A stretch of 64,000 bases of DNA. Origin: Ilex aquifolium (lineage: Eukaryota; Streptophyta; Magnoliopsida; Aquifoliales; Aquifoliaceae). Below, piece after piece: positions 34,655 to 46,478 of this stretch. Position numbers and translations under genes: made by a program. Below the pieces are notes generated by a model that saw only the letters and a program-made list of their open reading frames with translations, ran no database searches and was not told the origin of the DNA. The stretch is from positions 21,810,551 through 21,874,550 of the forward strand of contig OX637391.1 of NCBI GenBank assembly GCA_951799425.1, read 5' to 3'. The first letter of the stretch is position 1. Each line of letters starts with the position of its first letter.

Positions 34655-35225
34655 TTGCACAGTGAAAAGAATGATCAATGTACAGAAAATATCATTTTTA
34701 CTGAACATGTCAATGTTATCATTCAGCACAAGGTCCCACTAAAGTACAAAGATCCTGGGAGTCCCATAGTTTCATGCATAATTGGAAACTTCATAATTGA
34801 GCAAGTTTTGCTTGATCTTGGAGTCAATGTCAATTTACTCCCACATACAATCTATGAGCAGTTAGGGTTGTGTGAATTAAAACCCACAGATATCACATTA
34901 TATTTGGTTGTCCAATCTGTGAAAATTCCACAAGGAATTATTGAGGATGTACTGGTCCAATGGTACTCCTTGTCTGGTAAAGGTTTTGTCTTTTTGAGGT
35001 CAAGGGTTCAAGACTCTTTCCCCTTCCCAAAAAAAAATGGATAAGTTTTATTTTCCTGTGAATTTTATTTTTTTGGATACTCAGCCTATTTTGCATATTG
35101 CTACTCAAATTCTTGTCATTTTAGGACGACCATTCCTAGTCACATCAAATACATTAATTAAGTGTAGAAATGGAGTCATGAAACTTTCATTTGTAAATAT
35201 GACCAGTGAATTGGGGTGGGAATAA
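34655..35225 (+). pseudogene. Athila protease region (frameshifted)
   Basis: Two overlapping pieces in different frames (34655..35044 and 35037..35225), with the shift at an A-run near 35030. They include KYKDPGSPIVSC, LLDLGVNVNLLPHTIYEQLGL (the active-site motif reads DLG, as is common in Athila), SVKIPQGIIEDVLV and RPFLVTSNTLIKCRNGVMKL. Reverse transcriptase should follow but is absent. Confidence 0.75.
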
Positions 35226-35468
35226 CCTCACCCAACTTATATAGTGGTAATGAAAAGTGTGGATGACAGACATATACGAAGCGGTGTCGGCTAAGTTTAA
35301 ATGGTAACAAAATGCAACAGGCAACCAATTTAATTTTCATTTAAGGAATTAAAATGACCTATTAAAAATAAGTATGAGAATTATTTATTTTATTAGGACT
35401 ATTTTAGTCAATTAAAAGTTTTCCACTTAACTACATTTTATTAGTAGTATCGATAAACACTACCATGC
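35226..35468. other. Short spacer, no feature
   Basis: It holds non-coding sequence only. The last eight bases (TACCATGC) are the proposed left target duplication of the next element. Confidence 0.4.
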
Positions 35469-35938
35469 CAGGGCTGACTCCACCCCTAGGAAAGTGAGGT
35501 GGTCGCCCAAGGCCTTATTCACATATGTCCCTTAAAATGATATGACCAAATTTTAAAAAAAATATACAAAATGTATGATATTACGTCAAAAGATAAAAAT
35601 ATATGTACATTCAAAAAGAAAAAAAAGTCACACCATATTATTGTACAAAAAATTATAAGATTCTTATTTCTTTTATTTGAATTCTCAATAACTCTGGCCT
35701 ATTTATTTCGTTTAATTTTTTTGAATTATAATTTTTGAGATAATTTTGATCTTAATATAATCATTCACATTGTGTGTTTATTTTGCAAGTTTTTTTCGAC
35801 ATTGAATATACCTACTAAAATATATGAATTCAAATATTTAAAATTAAAAATAAAATAAACCAAAATTTTCATCTAAAAATAATTTAGGACCTATCCAAAA
35901 TTTTTGCCAAGGGCCACAAGTATTCTTGGGCGGCTCTA
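35469..35938. mobile_element. hAT-like MITE (CAGGGCTGACTCC ... GGGCGGCTCTA)
   Basis: The left end CAGGGCTGACTCCACCCC and the reversed right end TAGAGCCGCCCAAG form a weak inverted repeat of the hAT type. Flanks TACCATGC and TACCTTGT agree at 6 of 8 positions, as expected for an old 8-bp duplication. AT-rich interior, no coding. Confidence 0.5.
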
Positions 35939-35971
35939 TACCTTGTATCAATAATCTCATCACATAACGTT

Positions 35972-36464
35972 TTACGTGCCCGACCCAAATCAAAGATGCA
36001 AGCCAACAAGGGCCAAGTCTATCGTCTTGGAAGATCCAATCTATATCATTAGCGCAATTAGAGAGCGAAGTCATAGGGGTGCGCATCGCCAGCTTCAACC
36101 ACCTCGCCCATTACGCCACCATCACAAATTCACCTCGCTCCCCATTACAAGGGTGACGTCTCAAATCAGGGCTCCCCATAATTGCGCCTTAATCAAGGCT
36201 CCCTCTGAGGCACTATGAAGTTATACTCGCCTATAAATTATAAGCCCCGCCTACACATAGTAGGCATTACTCATATCTTAGCACACCTCACCTTGAGTAA
36301 TAAAACTCTCTGGCCACCGTCGCCATTCCAAATGGAGTAGGTCACTCAAACCGAACCACCAAATCTGTGTCTCTTGTTGTATTAAGCATCCCCGTCACAT
36401 ACACCATCATACAAACAATCACACTTTTGATTGATTTTGCATAAACTCATTTTGTGCATCATCA
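35972..36464 (+). repeat. 5' LTR of the Tat-type element
   Basis: It aligns with 38978..39528, with an internal deletion near its start and many substitutions, so the insertion is old. A CTATAAATTATAAG promoter-like site is near 36232. It ends GTGCATCATCA. Confidence 0.75.
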
Positions 36465-36542
36465 GTTTGGCACCGTCTGTGGGAAACGATTTAGTTTTCA
36501 CCATACTGTATTCTCATTTTTATTTCCGTTACCACTAGAGCC

Positions 36543-37970
36543 ATGAGTCAAAAAAGGGAAAATGATTATCAACCACGTCAGAACAAGGTCCCGCCCCAGT
36601 CGGCAAACCCTGTTGCTGAAACGCGACTATTGGAGACTATGTAGTTGTTGGTGAACCAAAACTATAAAAATCCTCCAATTGATGCTCGATGGGCACCCTG
36701 GGGTCATGCCCCAGTAGCCAGGAAAGTCAGCGCCCTAGGCTCATCGAACAGCATGCCAAGGTGACCCACCTTGCCAAGGCACCCCAAGTGCCCTACCTCA
36801 ATGTGCCCTCCTTGTGCATCTGCTCAATACTCCCATGCTAACGACCCTCTGTTCCAATAAGACGAGGGGTAAACCTAGCATATGGACTGTGAAAACCACT
36901 ATAAAAACCCAGAAGGTGTCCCAAACCACTAGGACAAGAACATCAAGGAAGTAGAAAACCAACTGGGAGATGTCTTCAACGCCATAAAGGCGAGAGAGCC
37001 GAAAATGGTCGAGCACCTCGTGAGGCGTACTGATACGCCATTCATAGCTGATGTGGCCAACTACCCCCTTCCACCAAAGTTTAGAATGCCAACTATGGAA
37101 TTTTTTGATGGCTCTAAAGATCCACTGGACCACCTTGACACCTACAAATCTCTTATGTAGCTGCATAACATACTAGCCGAGATTTTGTGCAAGGTTTTCC
37201 CTACCACCTTCAAGGGGCCTCCACACCATTGGTTCACGAAACTCAGACCAACGTCCATAAATTCTTTTGCTGAATTAAGCAAATCCTTCGCCTCTCACTT
37301 CATAGGGGGACGTTGACACCAGAAACTTGCTACCCACTTGCTCAGCATTAATCAAGATAGGGATGAAGGCCTAAGGAATTACTTTACTCATTTCAACAAG
37401 GAGGTCCTCCAGATTGAAGAGCCATATGACAAAGTCACCATGACTGCCTTCATAAGTGGTCTGCGATCATCTAATTTTTTTTTCTGTTTTGAAGCGCCCA
37501 CCAAAGAGCATGTCAGAGTTACTATCAAAAGCTCAGAAATACATGAACGTCGAAGACGTCACCAAAGCCAGGCGAGGAAAGTCCTCAAGTGGAGGGGAGA
37601 AGAGAAAGGAGCCCTGTGAAGACAAAAGAAAAACCAAAAATAAAAAGGGCAAGATAGAGAGGGTATTAGCGAATTACCACCTCGGCCCTGCACCTCAGAG
37701 GGAACAACAAGCCTTCACACCGCTCAATGCCAAATTTAAACATATTCTACTCCAAATTCAGGACGACCCTGTAATGCGCCGGCCAGGAAAATAAAATCTG
37801 TCCCGAGCCGTAGGAACCCAAACAAGTACTATCGCTTCCACCGTGATTATGGCCATGACACTAATAACTACTTTGAACTCAAAAAATAGATTGATTACCT
37901 TATACAGCGTGGCCAATTGCGATAATATGTGGCAGACAGGGGCCACGCCCCGCCACCTGATTGCAACCAA
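36543..37970 (+). pseudogene. Tat-type gag (broken)
   Basis: It starts near ATG 36543 (MSQKRENDYQPRQN). It resembles the intact gag of the SDH1-intron element throughout: the FFDGSKDPLDHLDTYKSL capsid start (~37104), HLLSINQDRDEGLRNYFTHF (~37330), KYMNVEDVTKARRGKSS (~37540), QAFTPLNAKF, and the histidine-rich YRFHRDYGHD-like zinc region (~37830). Several stops and frameshifts (for example TAG at 37158) disable it. Confidence 0.75.
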
Positions 37971-38079
37971 GGTAAGAAAGAGCTAGTAGAAATCAACACG
38001 ATCTCCGGAGGATTCATTGGAGAAGGTGATTCCAATTCAGCTAGGAAGGCACATGTCAAAAAAGGTTAAGCACTCGGAG

Positions 38080-38792
38080 CCAAATGACACACACCCATTG
38101 AAGTATCACATGTAAGGGGATGACAAGGTCATCTCCTTCTTAGACAAAGACCTGGAGGGGATTTAGCACCCCACGCCAACCCGTTGGTATAGACCATGAT
38201 GGTAGCCAACTATTAAGTAAGAAGGATCCTTGTGGACAGCAGTAGCTCTGTCGATATACTGTTCGCAGAGGCATACAATAACCTACATCTCGGTAGGGAG
38301 AGACTCAACCCCATCAGGGCGTTCCTCATCGGTTTTTTAAGAGAGAAAATGTAACCCCTAGGCTCCAATACCCTGCTAGTCACAGCGGGGACGAAGCCTA
38401 GAAGCTCCACCATAATGGTGAATTTCTTAGTGTTGGACTGCTCGTCTGCCTACAACATCATCTTTGGGTGTCCCGCACTCAACACCTTGAAGGAAGTGTC
38501 ATCTACTTACTACCTCATTCTCTATTCTTCAATCTCATTTGGAATTGGAGAAATTCGAGGGGGCCAAGTTACAGTGAGGGAATGCTATCTAGCTTCCATG
38601 AGAGCCAAGAAACCTCAAGAGGCGTTACTAGTGGAAGTACTTGACCTTAGGGAGGGCAACACGCGGGAGAGAGGAGAACCAGTAAAGGAGCTCAAACCAA
38701 TAGTCTTGGACAAAAGCCTCATAGAGAGAAAAGTCTATATTTGCTCCTCACTTCCTGAAGATCAAACCAGCCAACTCTATGTTCTCAGATGA
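38080..38792 (+). pseudogene. Tat-type protease region (broken)
   Basis: RILVDSSSSVDILFAEAYNNL (~38222) corresponds to the DSGSSADIL-type protease active site, with Ser for Gly. FLVLDCSSAYNIIFGCPALN and VTVRECYLASM (~38422..38600) follow as in Tat elements. After this, pol is missing, and the sequence goes to an A-rich repeat stretch (GCTGCTAAAAGAG) and the 3' LTR. Confidence 0.65.
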
Positions 38793-38977
38793 GTATGCAG
38801 AGCTCTATTTAAAGCTAGCTACTACTCAAAGAGAACCCTGCTGCTAAAAGAGAACCCTTCCGAAAGAGGAATCTTAGATATTTGCTACTAAAAAAGATAC
38901 TTGCTGCTAAAAGAGGATGAATTCTTACTGATGCCCTTTCCCCTAAATTCCATTGGACTTCGAGCATGGGCAGAAAT

Positions 38978-39528
38978 TGACTGGCCCGACCCAGACCAAT
39001 CCCATATTACATATGCGGGCCCAATCCAAAACAGGCCCAGATCAGAGATGCAGGCCAACAAGGGCCAAGCCCACTCTCTTGGGAGACCTAGTCTATCACT
39101 AGTGCACGTGGAGATCTCCATTTTAGGAAGGGAATCATGCAGTGAAGTCATCGGGGTGCGCATCACCAACTTTAACCACCTCCCCCGTTACGCTGGCATC
39201 ACAGATTCACCCCGCTCTCCATTATGAGGGTGACACTTCAATTAGGGTTCCCCATAATGGCGCCTCAATCAAGGCTCCCTCTGAGGCACTATGAAGTTGT
39301 AATCCCCTATAAACTGTATGTCCCGCCTACACATGGGGGGCATCACACATATTTCAGCACACCACACCTTGAGTAATAAAATTCTCCGGCCACCATTGTC
39401 ATTCTCATTGGAGTAAATCACCTAGACCGAACCACCAAATCTGTGTCTTTTGCTGTATTAATCATCCCTATCACATACACCATCACACTCTTGATTGATT
39501 TTGCATAAACTCTTTTGGTGCATCATCA
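38978..39528 (+). repeat. 3' LTR of the Tat-type element
   Basis: It starts TGACTGGCCCGACCC and ends GTGCATCATCA. It contains GGTGCGCATCACC, CCTATAAACTG and ACCAAATCTGTGTC blocks shared with the 5' LTR. Confidence 0.75.
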
Positions 39529-39533
39529 ATGTT

Positions 39534-42214
39534 AGTACCACTATTACCACTATTAATCAACTACAACAATAATCTCATTACATCACTTACAATGATAAAT
39601 ATCTTCAGAGCCAAATCTTGTCACTTCTAAATCATCTTTTACTTGTCAAAATAGGTATCAAGTAAATTTGTATGTCACTTCTATAGCTCATGGAAATAGT
39701 ACACAACTCCTATAATACCTAGCACAACCAATCAAAACAAATAATGCAAAGTAGGAAAATATGTTTTTCATAAGTTCACCTTGGATGAAATTGAAGAGAG
39801 AAGAGATAGGGGAGAGACAATACATACCTTCATAACACTAGAGCCAGAGAAGGGGGTGGCATCGCTGTAGTGGTGGCATGGCGCTGAGACCAAGGCCATT
39901 GTTGGGGAGAAGAGATATGAGGATAGTGAAACAGAGAGGGGGTAGGAGGTTAGGGCATAAATGGGGTAGGTGGGGAAAGAAGGAAATAATTAAGGCAGTG
40001 TCTTAGTGCAATCCACAAAGCCTTTATCGTCAAACTACAAATAAGTAATCAAAACCATAAGATTCACATAGATCTAAAAAAGTACTCAGCCTCTTTTAGC
40101 AAAGAGATCATTATTCAATAGTTATAGCATTATGCCAAGACAAATTGAAGTAAAGCAGTTTAGTACAACCTTAGTAAACGCAAACACAATACCATGCACT
40201 CGTCACCCTTTAACATCAAAATAACAAACCGTGGTTAAAAATAATGTTAAGTTCTCCATACACATGGTTGGCTTTACTATGAAAATTATTTTAGTTAATC
40301 ACAATGATCATGTTAAGCAATGTTTTTCCCAGTCACAATGGACCCCCCTCCCCCAAAAAAAATATATAAAGGGAAAACAAAAAAAAATGGATAATTTAGA
40401 ACTCCTTATTAGTTTTACTTCAGAAAAATGGACAAAGTAGAAGATCAAATCTACACTTGCATAGTAAAATATTTAAGATAGTCTTTCATGAAAAAAAAAA
40501 TCATGCAGACTAATTCAGTTTTTTAGCTTGGGCATTAAAGTATGGAAACTATATCACATTTGTCACATTAACAGCGTCTGTGCCAAAACACGACACTGAA
40601 TCTCGTCTAACCCAATGGTGAATGATGACTTCTTCATGTTAACAATTATACACACAATACTTCAAATACTTAGTGGACAGAAAAACATAATAAAAAATAA
40701 AACCAACACAACCCTTCATTTTCTTCCCAATAAGCTCTTATTGGCCATGGTACCATTTAAAGGAACGTATGGTTAACAATCAAATAAATAAAAAAATCAT
40801 GAAGAATCAATCTTTATCGTGTAGTATCCAAAACCAAATTGAAAGCAGAAAACTAAATAAAGGAAAAAAAACACTCTAACGTAGTTAGAGAGGTATTAAA
40901 AAGTACCATTTGAGGGTAATTCTTTGAAGGCACTATGTGACAAAAAGAAAATTGTCAAAATAAACAAAAGTCAAAAAATGGGAAATTTTTTGCAAAAATA
41001 CAAAAAAAATAGACATAGCACGCACATTTAATTGAGTTGAACTTCACTTTGGCTATTTAGGTTAACTAATAATTGCATCAAATCAACTGACAAAATTTTC
41101 AAATGAAATGAGGAAGAATTGAATTTTACTTTCTATTTCTCTATTATCCTTCAAATGTGTGTGTTTGAATTCTTCTGCTAAATCAATAATTGTTACGTTC
41201 ATGGCACAACAATGTGGTAAGACTAAAAGCAAATACATACAGCACTATCACACCCAATAAGATCAATTAGAAAGCCACGAAGATCTTTTGGAGATGCAAA
41301 GGCACCCTCCTTCCCAAATACATCAAAAAGAACTATTATAGGTAACTTATGGCCTCTTTTGGTGACTGCATTCAAAGATCTCAGGGTTCACCATTAGATT
41401 TATATCTATGCCCACCATCTAGATTTGTCCATATAAACAAAAACAAACTGCATATGTATCCAAAACATTAAAAAGACTGAAGCTTTGGAGATATTGAAAA
41501 GTTATATAGTAAATGGATCACCTATACAATTCATAAATCAATGGCAATTTCAATGCTTTGGTCAGTAATTCTAAAAGAATAACAAAGTAATCTACCCAAT
41601 CCCTTCATATAACCCACTACAATCTCCAAAAAAAGAAAGATAAAAGGAAATCTACCCAATTCAAGGCATCAATATTCCAAGATCACAACCACTCAACACA
41701 AAAAAAAAAAAAAAAATTGTACTCTACAGAACATTGACCTTTTCAAACAAATTACTGAAACTAAGGAACTCTTATAATCTCGCTAAGATACAAATAAAAT
41801 ATAAAATCATGAAAAACCAACCCAGATAATCAATGGATGCTCTGATAGAAATAACAAAAAAGATTCACTGATACGATCAGATGAAAAACATTACCACCAC
41901 TAAAATTTTCAAAATATAATCAACCCATCAATTGCTCAATTTTTAATCAATCTACCAAGAACATAATATCTATAAATATTGACTAAAAAGAACATAACAA
42001 CAACTACCAAGAGCACTCTGATCAACACAACATACTACAAATGTTTCAGAATATTCATAATAGAATCAAATCTAGTATAGCATCATGCAATGAACAACAT
42101 AGAACTTCAGAAAAACGTAAAAATATAAAATTGGTCGAATCCTTTACTTGTTGCAACAAAGTTACATTTTAAGTGATTATAAAGCACAAAATCCTTGATG
42201 AAGAATGCCACAGC
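39534..42214. other. AT-rich intergenic sequence, no gene recognised
   Basis: It is mostly AT-rich with A-runs (e.g. 41700). A G-rich patch at 39840..39960 (GGGGTGGCATCGCTGTAGTGG, split as GGGGTGGCATCG + CTGTAGTGG) resembles, loosely, the purine-rich patch at 44520..44900; the two might be ends of one older element. Confidence 0.35.
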
Positions 42215-42883
42215 CATGAACCTATATTTAGAATACCAAAACAAATAACAAAACCCTGTTATTTGGAAAAATTGTGGTTATTATATTTGAATAGAACGAA
42301 TGACCAAACATCTGTCGTATGCATTATGTATATAATGTGTTGTTTGCGTGTGTTTTATATAGGAGAAAAATAGGGGGAAAGAGTGTTACATGAGAGTGGG
42401 AAAGATAGACACAATCGCAGAATTTCGTTGAACAACTCAAATCCCCACATTAATAATGCTACTTCAACAATCACATATTGCTGTTAAACCTATCATGTGT
42501 GTGTACGTATGAAGAGAGAGAGAGAGAGAGAGAGAGAGGAATCCACCCCTTGCTAGAACAAATACCCATACCCTCTTATTTGGGAAAATTGCCAACCAAA
42601 CCCATACATGTGCTATGTGGGTGCTATTTGTGTTTGTGTTATGTCATATGTGTATGTGTTGTGTGCATGTGTTTGTGTGTTATGTGTGTGAGAGAAATAG
42701 AAGGAAATATAGAGAATTACCTAAGCATGGGAGAGATTGACACAATTATAGCATTTCGTTGAACAACTTAAAGGCCCGTATTGATAATGCCACTTCAACA
42801 ATGGCAACTTACTATTTTGAATGAGAGAGAGAGAGAGAGAGAAAATGAATAAACCCACCTTGGTATTCAGTGGGTGTTGTATG
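42215..42883. repeat. Local tandem duplication with (GA)n and (GT)n tracts
   Basis: A ~290-bp unit is repeated: 42215..42480 and ~42540..42815 share CCTNTTATTTGG-AAAATTG, a TGTG-rich block, GGGAAAGATAGACACAAT/GGGAGAGATTGACACAAT and GCATTTCGTTGAACAACT. A third unit starts at 42820 with another (GA)n run and is interrupted by the solo LTR. (GA)n runs are at 42513..42539 and 42821..42842. Confidence 0.75.
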
Positions 42884-44458
42884 TGTCATGCCTCAATTTT
42901 TTTCTAACATAATTGGGCGTGATTTAGGAATAAAACATCTATAACACATAATAATCTTCCTTATACTATTATTAAACCATTAAAACATATCTTGGATAGG
43001 GTTACATTCCTGAACTAATATAGACAACATGATCAAAACATGATCAAGTAACACATTCTGGTACAGCATAAAGAAAATATTATTAATAGCTTCCAGCTGC
43101 TACTTACTCCTCTCAGTTTAGTCCTGCTTCTGAAAAATGTAAATTAGGGTGAGCTCACTAGTCCAGTAGGATAACTTTTATCAATGACTATCAATGTTTT
43201 AAAATAATACATAAATATAATCAAATAATAAATAAGCACAACTAGCGATCAAGTTAAAAATTGCATAATCACAATTCGTCAATTTTTTGGTCCACACATG
43301 AACCGTCTCTGGAGAAAACTTTGGGATCTTGAACCCTAGGGAACCCGATGCCCTTCTTACTTTTTTGGAAACACTAGTACCGGGAATTATGTGTTACCAC
43401 ACAGGTTATCAACGATAATCGATATTACTAACCAATGAACCCAAGGACTAGTAGGAATTCTATGGATCCTCACAAGGACCATGCATCTACTATCCTTTTG
43501 CCATCAATTGTGTGCATCCAAGATAAATTCATCAAAAATAGTAAAGCAGGTTCATATCGTATTCAGATTCAATACCAAGTAGGAATTTGAACATTAAATA
43601 AATACGTTAGAATAAAATTCAAAACATTTTATATGTCAATTAGTTCCAAAAGATAATTAAGGTTTCAATTCAAAAATATCATATATGCAAAAATTACGAT
43701 GTATTAGTAAAACTCAAATCCAATCCCATGAATAATACAAACTAATATTTAATATTATATAATCAACATAGGTTTGATATGAAACCCCCAAATATGTGTG
43801 TGATGCATCAGTGATATTAAAAGATAAAAACAACCTTACATTTGACGTTACCTCAATTTGATACTGTGTACTGTGGCAAAAAAAACAGAGTAATATTTTA
43901 AAATAGAACTAATTAATAATGACTTAGTTATACTAAAAATAGTTTTTGGAGTGAATAAAGAAGAATAACGATGCCCAAATTTGATCCAAAAATATTTAAC
44001 GATGATCAAATTCAGGTGATTTGAACCTATAAAATTACTAAATCATAACCCAAAAATCTTACCCAAATTTTTTTATCATAAAAACGAACTCCTAGGTTGA
44101 TAAAATTTCTACCCATTTTCTTCTTCTCCTATCCCACTCTCTTGTCCAAGCCATGTCCAAGTGTTTTTTTTTAACCAATACACCTGTCAACTTTTTGTGG
44201 ACTCTTTTTATTTTCATGACAAGTGTCTTTTTAGAAAGTGTATATATATAACATTCGGACATTTTAAATATTTAATATGACATTTTTAGTCCTATATGAA
44301 ATATGACATATTATAGTTATTTGACTTGTTTTTATGCAAAAAAAAAAAATATATTTGAGGTCCATTTATTTATTTATTTAAAATGAATCTTTATTATATA
44401 TAATCATAATTAACAACCTAATTAATGTGTTTGCGATTAATTTTATACGGTCGTCACA
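42884..44458 (+). mobile_element. Solo LTR (TGTCATGCC...GTCGTCACA), TSD GTATG
   Basis: It begins TGTCATGCCTCAATTT and ends ACGGTCGTCACA, and is flanked by GTATG at 42879..42883 and 44459..44463. 1575 bp, no coding. The ends are typical of gypsy-type LTRs; strand is assigned only by the TG...CA reading and is uncertain. It splits the third unit of the tandem duplication. Confidence 0.8.
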
Positions 44459-45302
44459 GTATGTGTGGGTTATGTGTGTGTTGCATGCGTGTGTTGTGTT
44501 TGTGTGTGTGCTCTGAGCAACACTGAAAGAGGGCGAGGGGAGTTAGAATGGGATACCCGGATTGTGATTGTGTTGTCGTCGATGATGGCTGAGTCCATGG
44601 CGTCGCTAGAAAGATAGAGAGGAGGGGGAGAGAAGCCAGAGAGAGAATGGGAAATGTCGCCAGAGGAAGAGAAAGAGAAAGAAAGGGAAGGCAGATGTAA
44701 GAGAGATAGAGAGAGGGAGGGGTACAAGGAGAATAGGGCATGGTTTATCATTGACGGTGACTGGCGTCGAGGGTTGAAGGCTTAGCTTTGGCAATAACTG
44801 GGTAAATGCGAGAGAAAGACAAGAGAGAAGGGCAAGGGAGTTGAGGAGAGAGGAGAAAAAACTATGAGGGGAGGGGAGAAAAATTAGAGGGGGCGAGGGG
44901 CAACGGATACGACATAGAGATTTAGGGTGCAAAAAACAAATTTGGAAAAATTCAAAAATAAAAAAATGAATTTTAAAGACGGGATTAAATTTTTCAGGGA
45001 TTAATCTAGTGCATTGGAGATAATTATGAAATGATCTGAGTTGTTAAAAGTTTGAGATAAGTTGAGACAACCACATCCATCAGATGATGCTTTGTTTTAT
45101 CTTGAAAACGATCTAACCCATTTTTTGTCTTTGAATTCAAAAAACAACTCTAATTTATTATATAGATACACTAGTTATTACTCGTGCTTGAAGACACAAA
45201 GTAATAAAAAAAATGGTCAACAATACACATATTTGTATTCATACAAAAAATCAAATCATAAATATAGAGGAGCGAGAAAAAATTTAAACCCCAGTTGTAA
45301 TA
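44459..45302. other. Purine-rich and AT-rich spacer
   Basis: 44520..44940 is strongly purine-rich on the + strand (GAGAGAGGAGGGGGAGAG type); the opposite strand reads as long low-complexity Ser/Leu/Pro frames that are unlikely to be genes. The start of the stretch continues the TGTG-rich third duplication unit. Confidence 0.4.
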
Positions 45303-45843
45303 GGGGTGAGTAGTGGTAATGGTGGTAGGCGGCAATGGTGATGGTGATGAGAGACGGTGATGGTTGTGGCGGGTGGCGACGATCGTGGTGGCAACAGTGA
45401 TGGTGGTGGTTGGTTTTGGATGACGATGGTAGTAGTGGTAGCCATGGATGATGGCGATGATGGTGGTTGGTAATAGTGCTGGTGGGTGATGACGGGTTCT
45501 TCTGGGCGATAGTGTGATGAGTGGTAGCGTATAACGGTGGTGGTGGTGGTTGTAGGTGTGGTGGGTGTGGATGACAATAGGTGGCGGTAGTGGTGGGCGA
45601 TGACGGTGGCGACAGTGGTGGTGGTGGGGTGGTGGTGGTAGGTGAAATGGTGGGATAGTAGCGGTGGTGGTAGGGTGGTGGTGGTGGGGCGGTGGTAGAG
45701 GTGATGGTGGTGGTGGGGTGGCGGCGACGGTTGTTGTGGTAAAGGTGGTGGTGGGATGGTAACAACGGTGGTAGTGGGGGTGGGGGTAGTCGTGGTGGTG
45801 GGTTGGCGGCGATGGTGATAGTTGTGATGGTGGGATGGTTCCA
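45303..45843. repeat. G-rich (GGT/GAT/GGC)n trinucleotide-like minisatellite, C-poor strand
   Basis: It holds 540 bp of GGTGGTGGT, GATGGTGAT and GGTGGCGAC mixtures, with almost no C on the + strand. All three minus frames stay open as His/Pro/Thr-rich strings because of this composition, so they should not be read as genes. Confidence 0.9.
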
Positions 45844-46298
45844 AACACAATTTTTTTTTAAAGTACTTATAATAAGTTATAAAGTACTTTTAAAAAGTCA
45901 CACAAACACACCCTTAGGTCTTGTTTCCTATTAAATTTGAGGTGTTAATATTAGCCGTCAGATTAACTTTAAAATAAAATTTAAAGAGATCTCAAACGCG
46001 AAAAACAAAAGTCATTTTATTTATCTTTTGATATTTGAATTGTATTGTATTGTATTTTATAGATGTATGTATATAAGCATATCATTCATATATTAAAATT
46101 CATATGATACCTATTATTACATAATAAAAAAATTATTTTTGCTTTTATGACAAAATTAATTGTTTAGTTGAAAACGTTATTCAAATAACATTATCAAATG
46201 CTATCTTAAGGTTTAACATCTGTCATAAATCTCCAAACAATTTTTTAATAAAACATCATATTATGGAAATTAAGTTACATACATATGCATTTTACTTA
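45844..46298. other. AT-rich spacer
   Basis: No gene. The last nine bases TTTTACTTA (46290..46298) are the left target duplication of the small element that follows. Confidence 0.35.
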
Positions 46299-46469
46299 GA
46301 GCAATGCTACGGGGACTTAATTTCAGAACTTAATAATAGACCTAATTTAATACAACTATTGAATTAGTTATAAGTTCTAATGTTGGATGAAACTCACTTT
46401 CAATCCAATGGTTGCATCAAATTAGACCACCAGATTATATCCCCAAATTAAGTTCAAGTAGCATTTTCT
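46299..46469. mobile_element. 171-bp MITE with GCAATGCTAC ends, 9-bp TSD TTTTACTTA
   Basis: The left end GAGCAATGCTACGGGGACTT and the reversed right end AGAAAATGCTACTTGAACTT form an inverted repeat. TTTTACTTA is repeated at 46290..46298 and 46470..46478. A 9-bp duplication suggests a Mutator-like origin, but with 8 bp scored a hAT origin is possible. Confidence 0.7.
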
Positions 46470-46478
46470 TTTTACTTA

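Larger units (their letters stand above)
29107..35225 (+). mobile_element. Decayed Athila-type Ty3/gypsy element (5' LTR, gag, protease), with a solo LTR nested in its LTR
   Basis: A 5' LTR (about 29107..32811, minus the nested insertion) is followed by an Athila/Tat-type primer site, gag pieces with Athila phrases (AFKEVLMEQ, NPYSETYNLGWWNNPNFSWR) and the Athila protease region (KYKDPGSPIVSC, VNLLPHTIYEQLGL, RPFLVTSNTLIKCRNGVMKL). Pol after the protease and any 3' LTR are missing. The left LTR border is an estimate from TG and length; the right LTR border (CA at 32811) is clearer. Many frameshifts make it non-functional. Confidence 0.75.
35972..39528 (+). mobile_element. Decayed Tat-type Ty3/gypsy element with gag and protease only
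   Basis: LTRs are 35972..36464 and 38978..39528 (alignable, both ending GCATCATCA). The possible target duplication is ACGTT / ATGTT (35967..35971 and 39529..39533). The primer site TGGCACCGTCTGTGGG follows the 5' LTR by three bases. The 3' LTR is preceded by GCATGGGCAGAAAT, close to the polypurine region GCATGGGGGGCAAA of the SDH1-intron element. The interior holds broken gag and a protease-like region, and no reverse transcriptase. Confidence 0.8.

Noticed and set aside
44454-44932. Ser/Leu/Pro-rich minus-strand frames
   Set aside because: Purine-rich repeat on the opposite strand; no domain, no start context.
45171-45850. Three long minus-strand His/Pro/Thr-rich frames
   Set aside because: They are open in all frames because the strand lacks the bases for stop codons; low-complexity artefacts.
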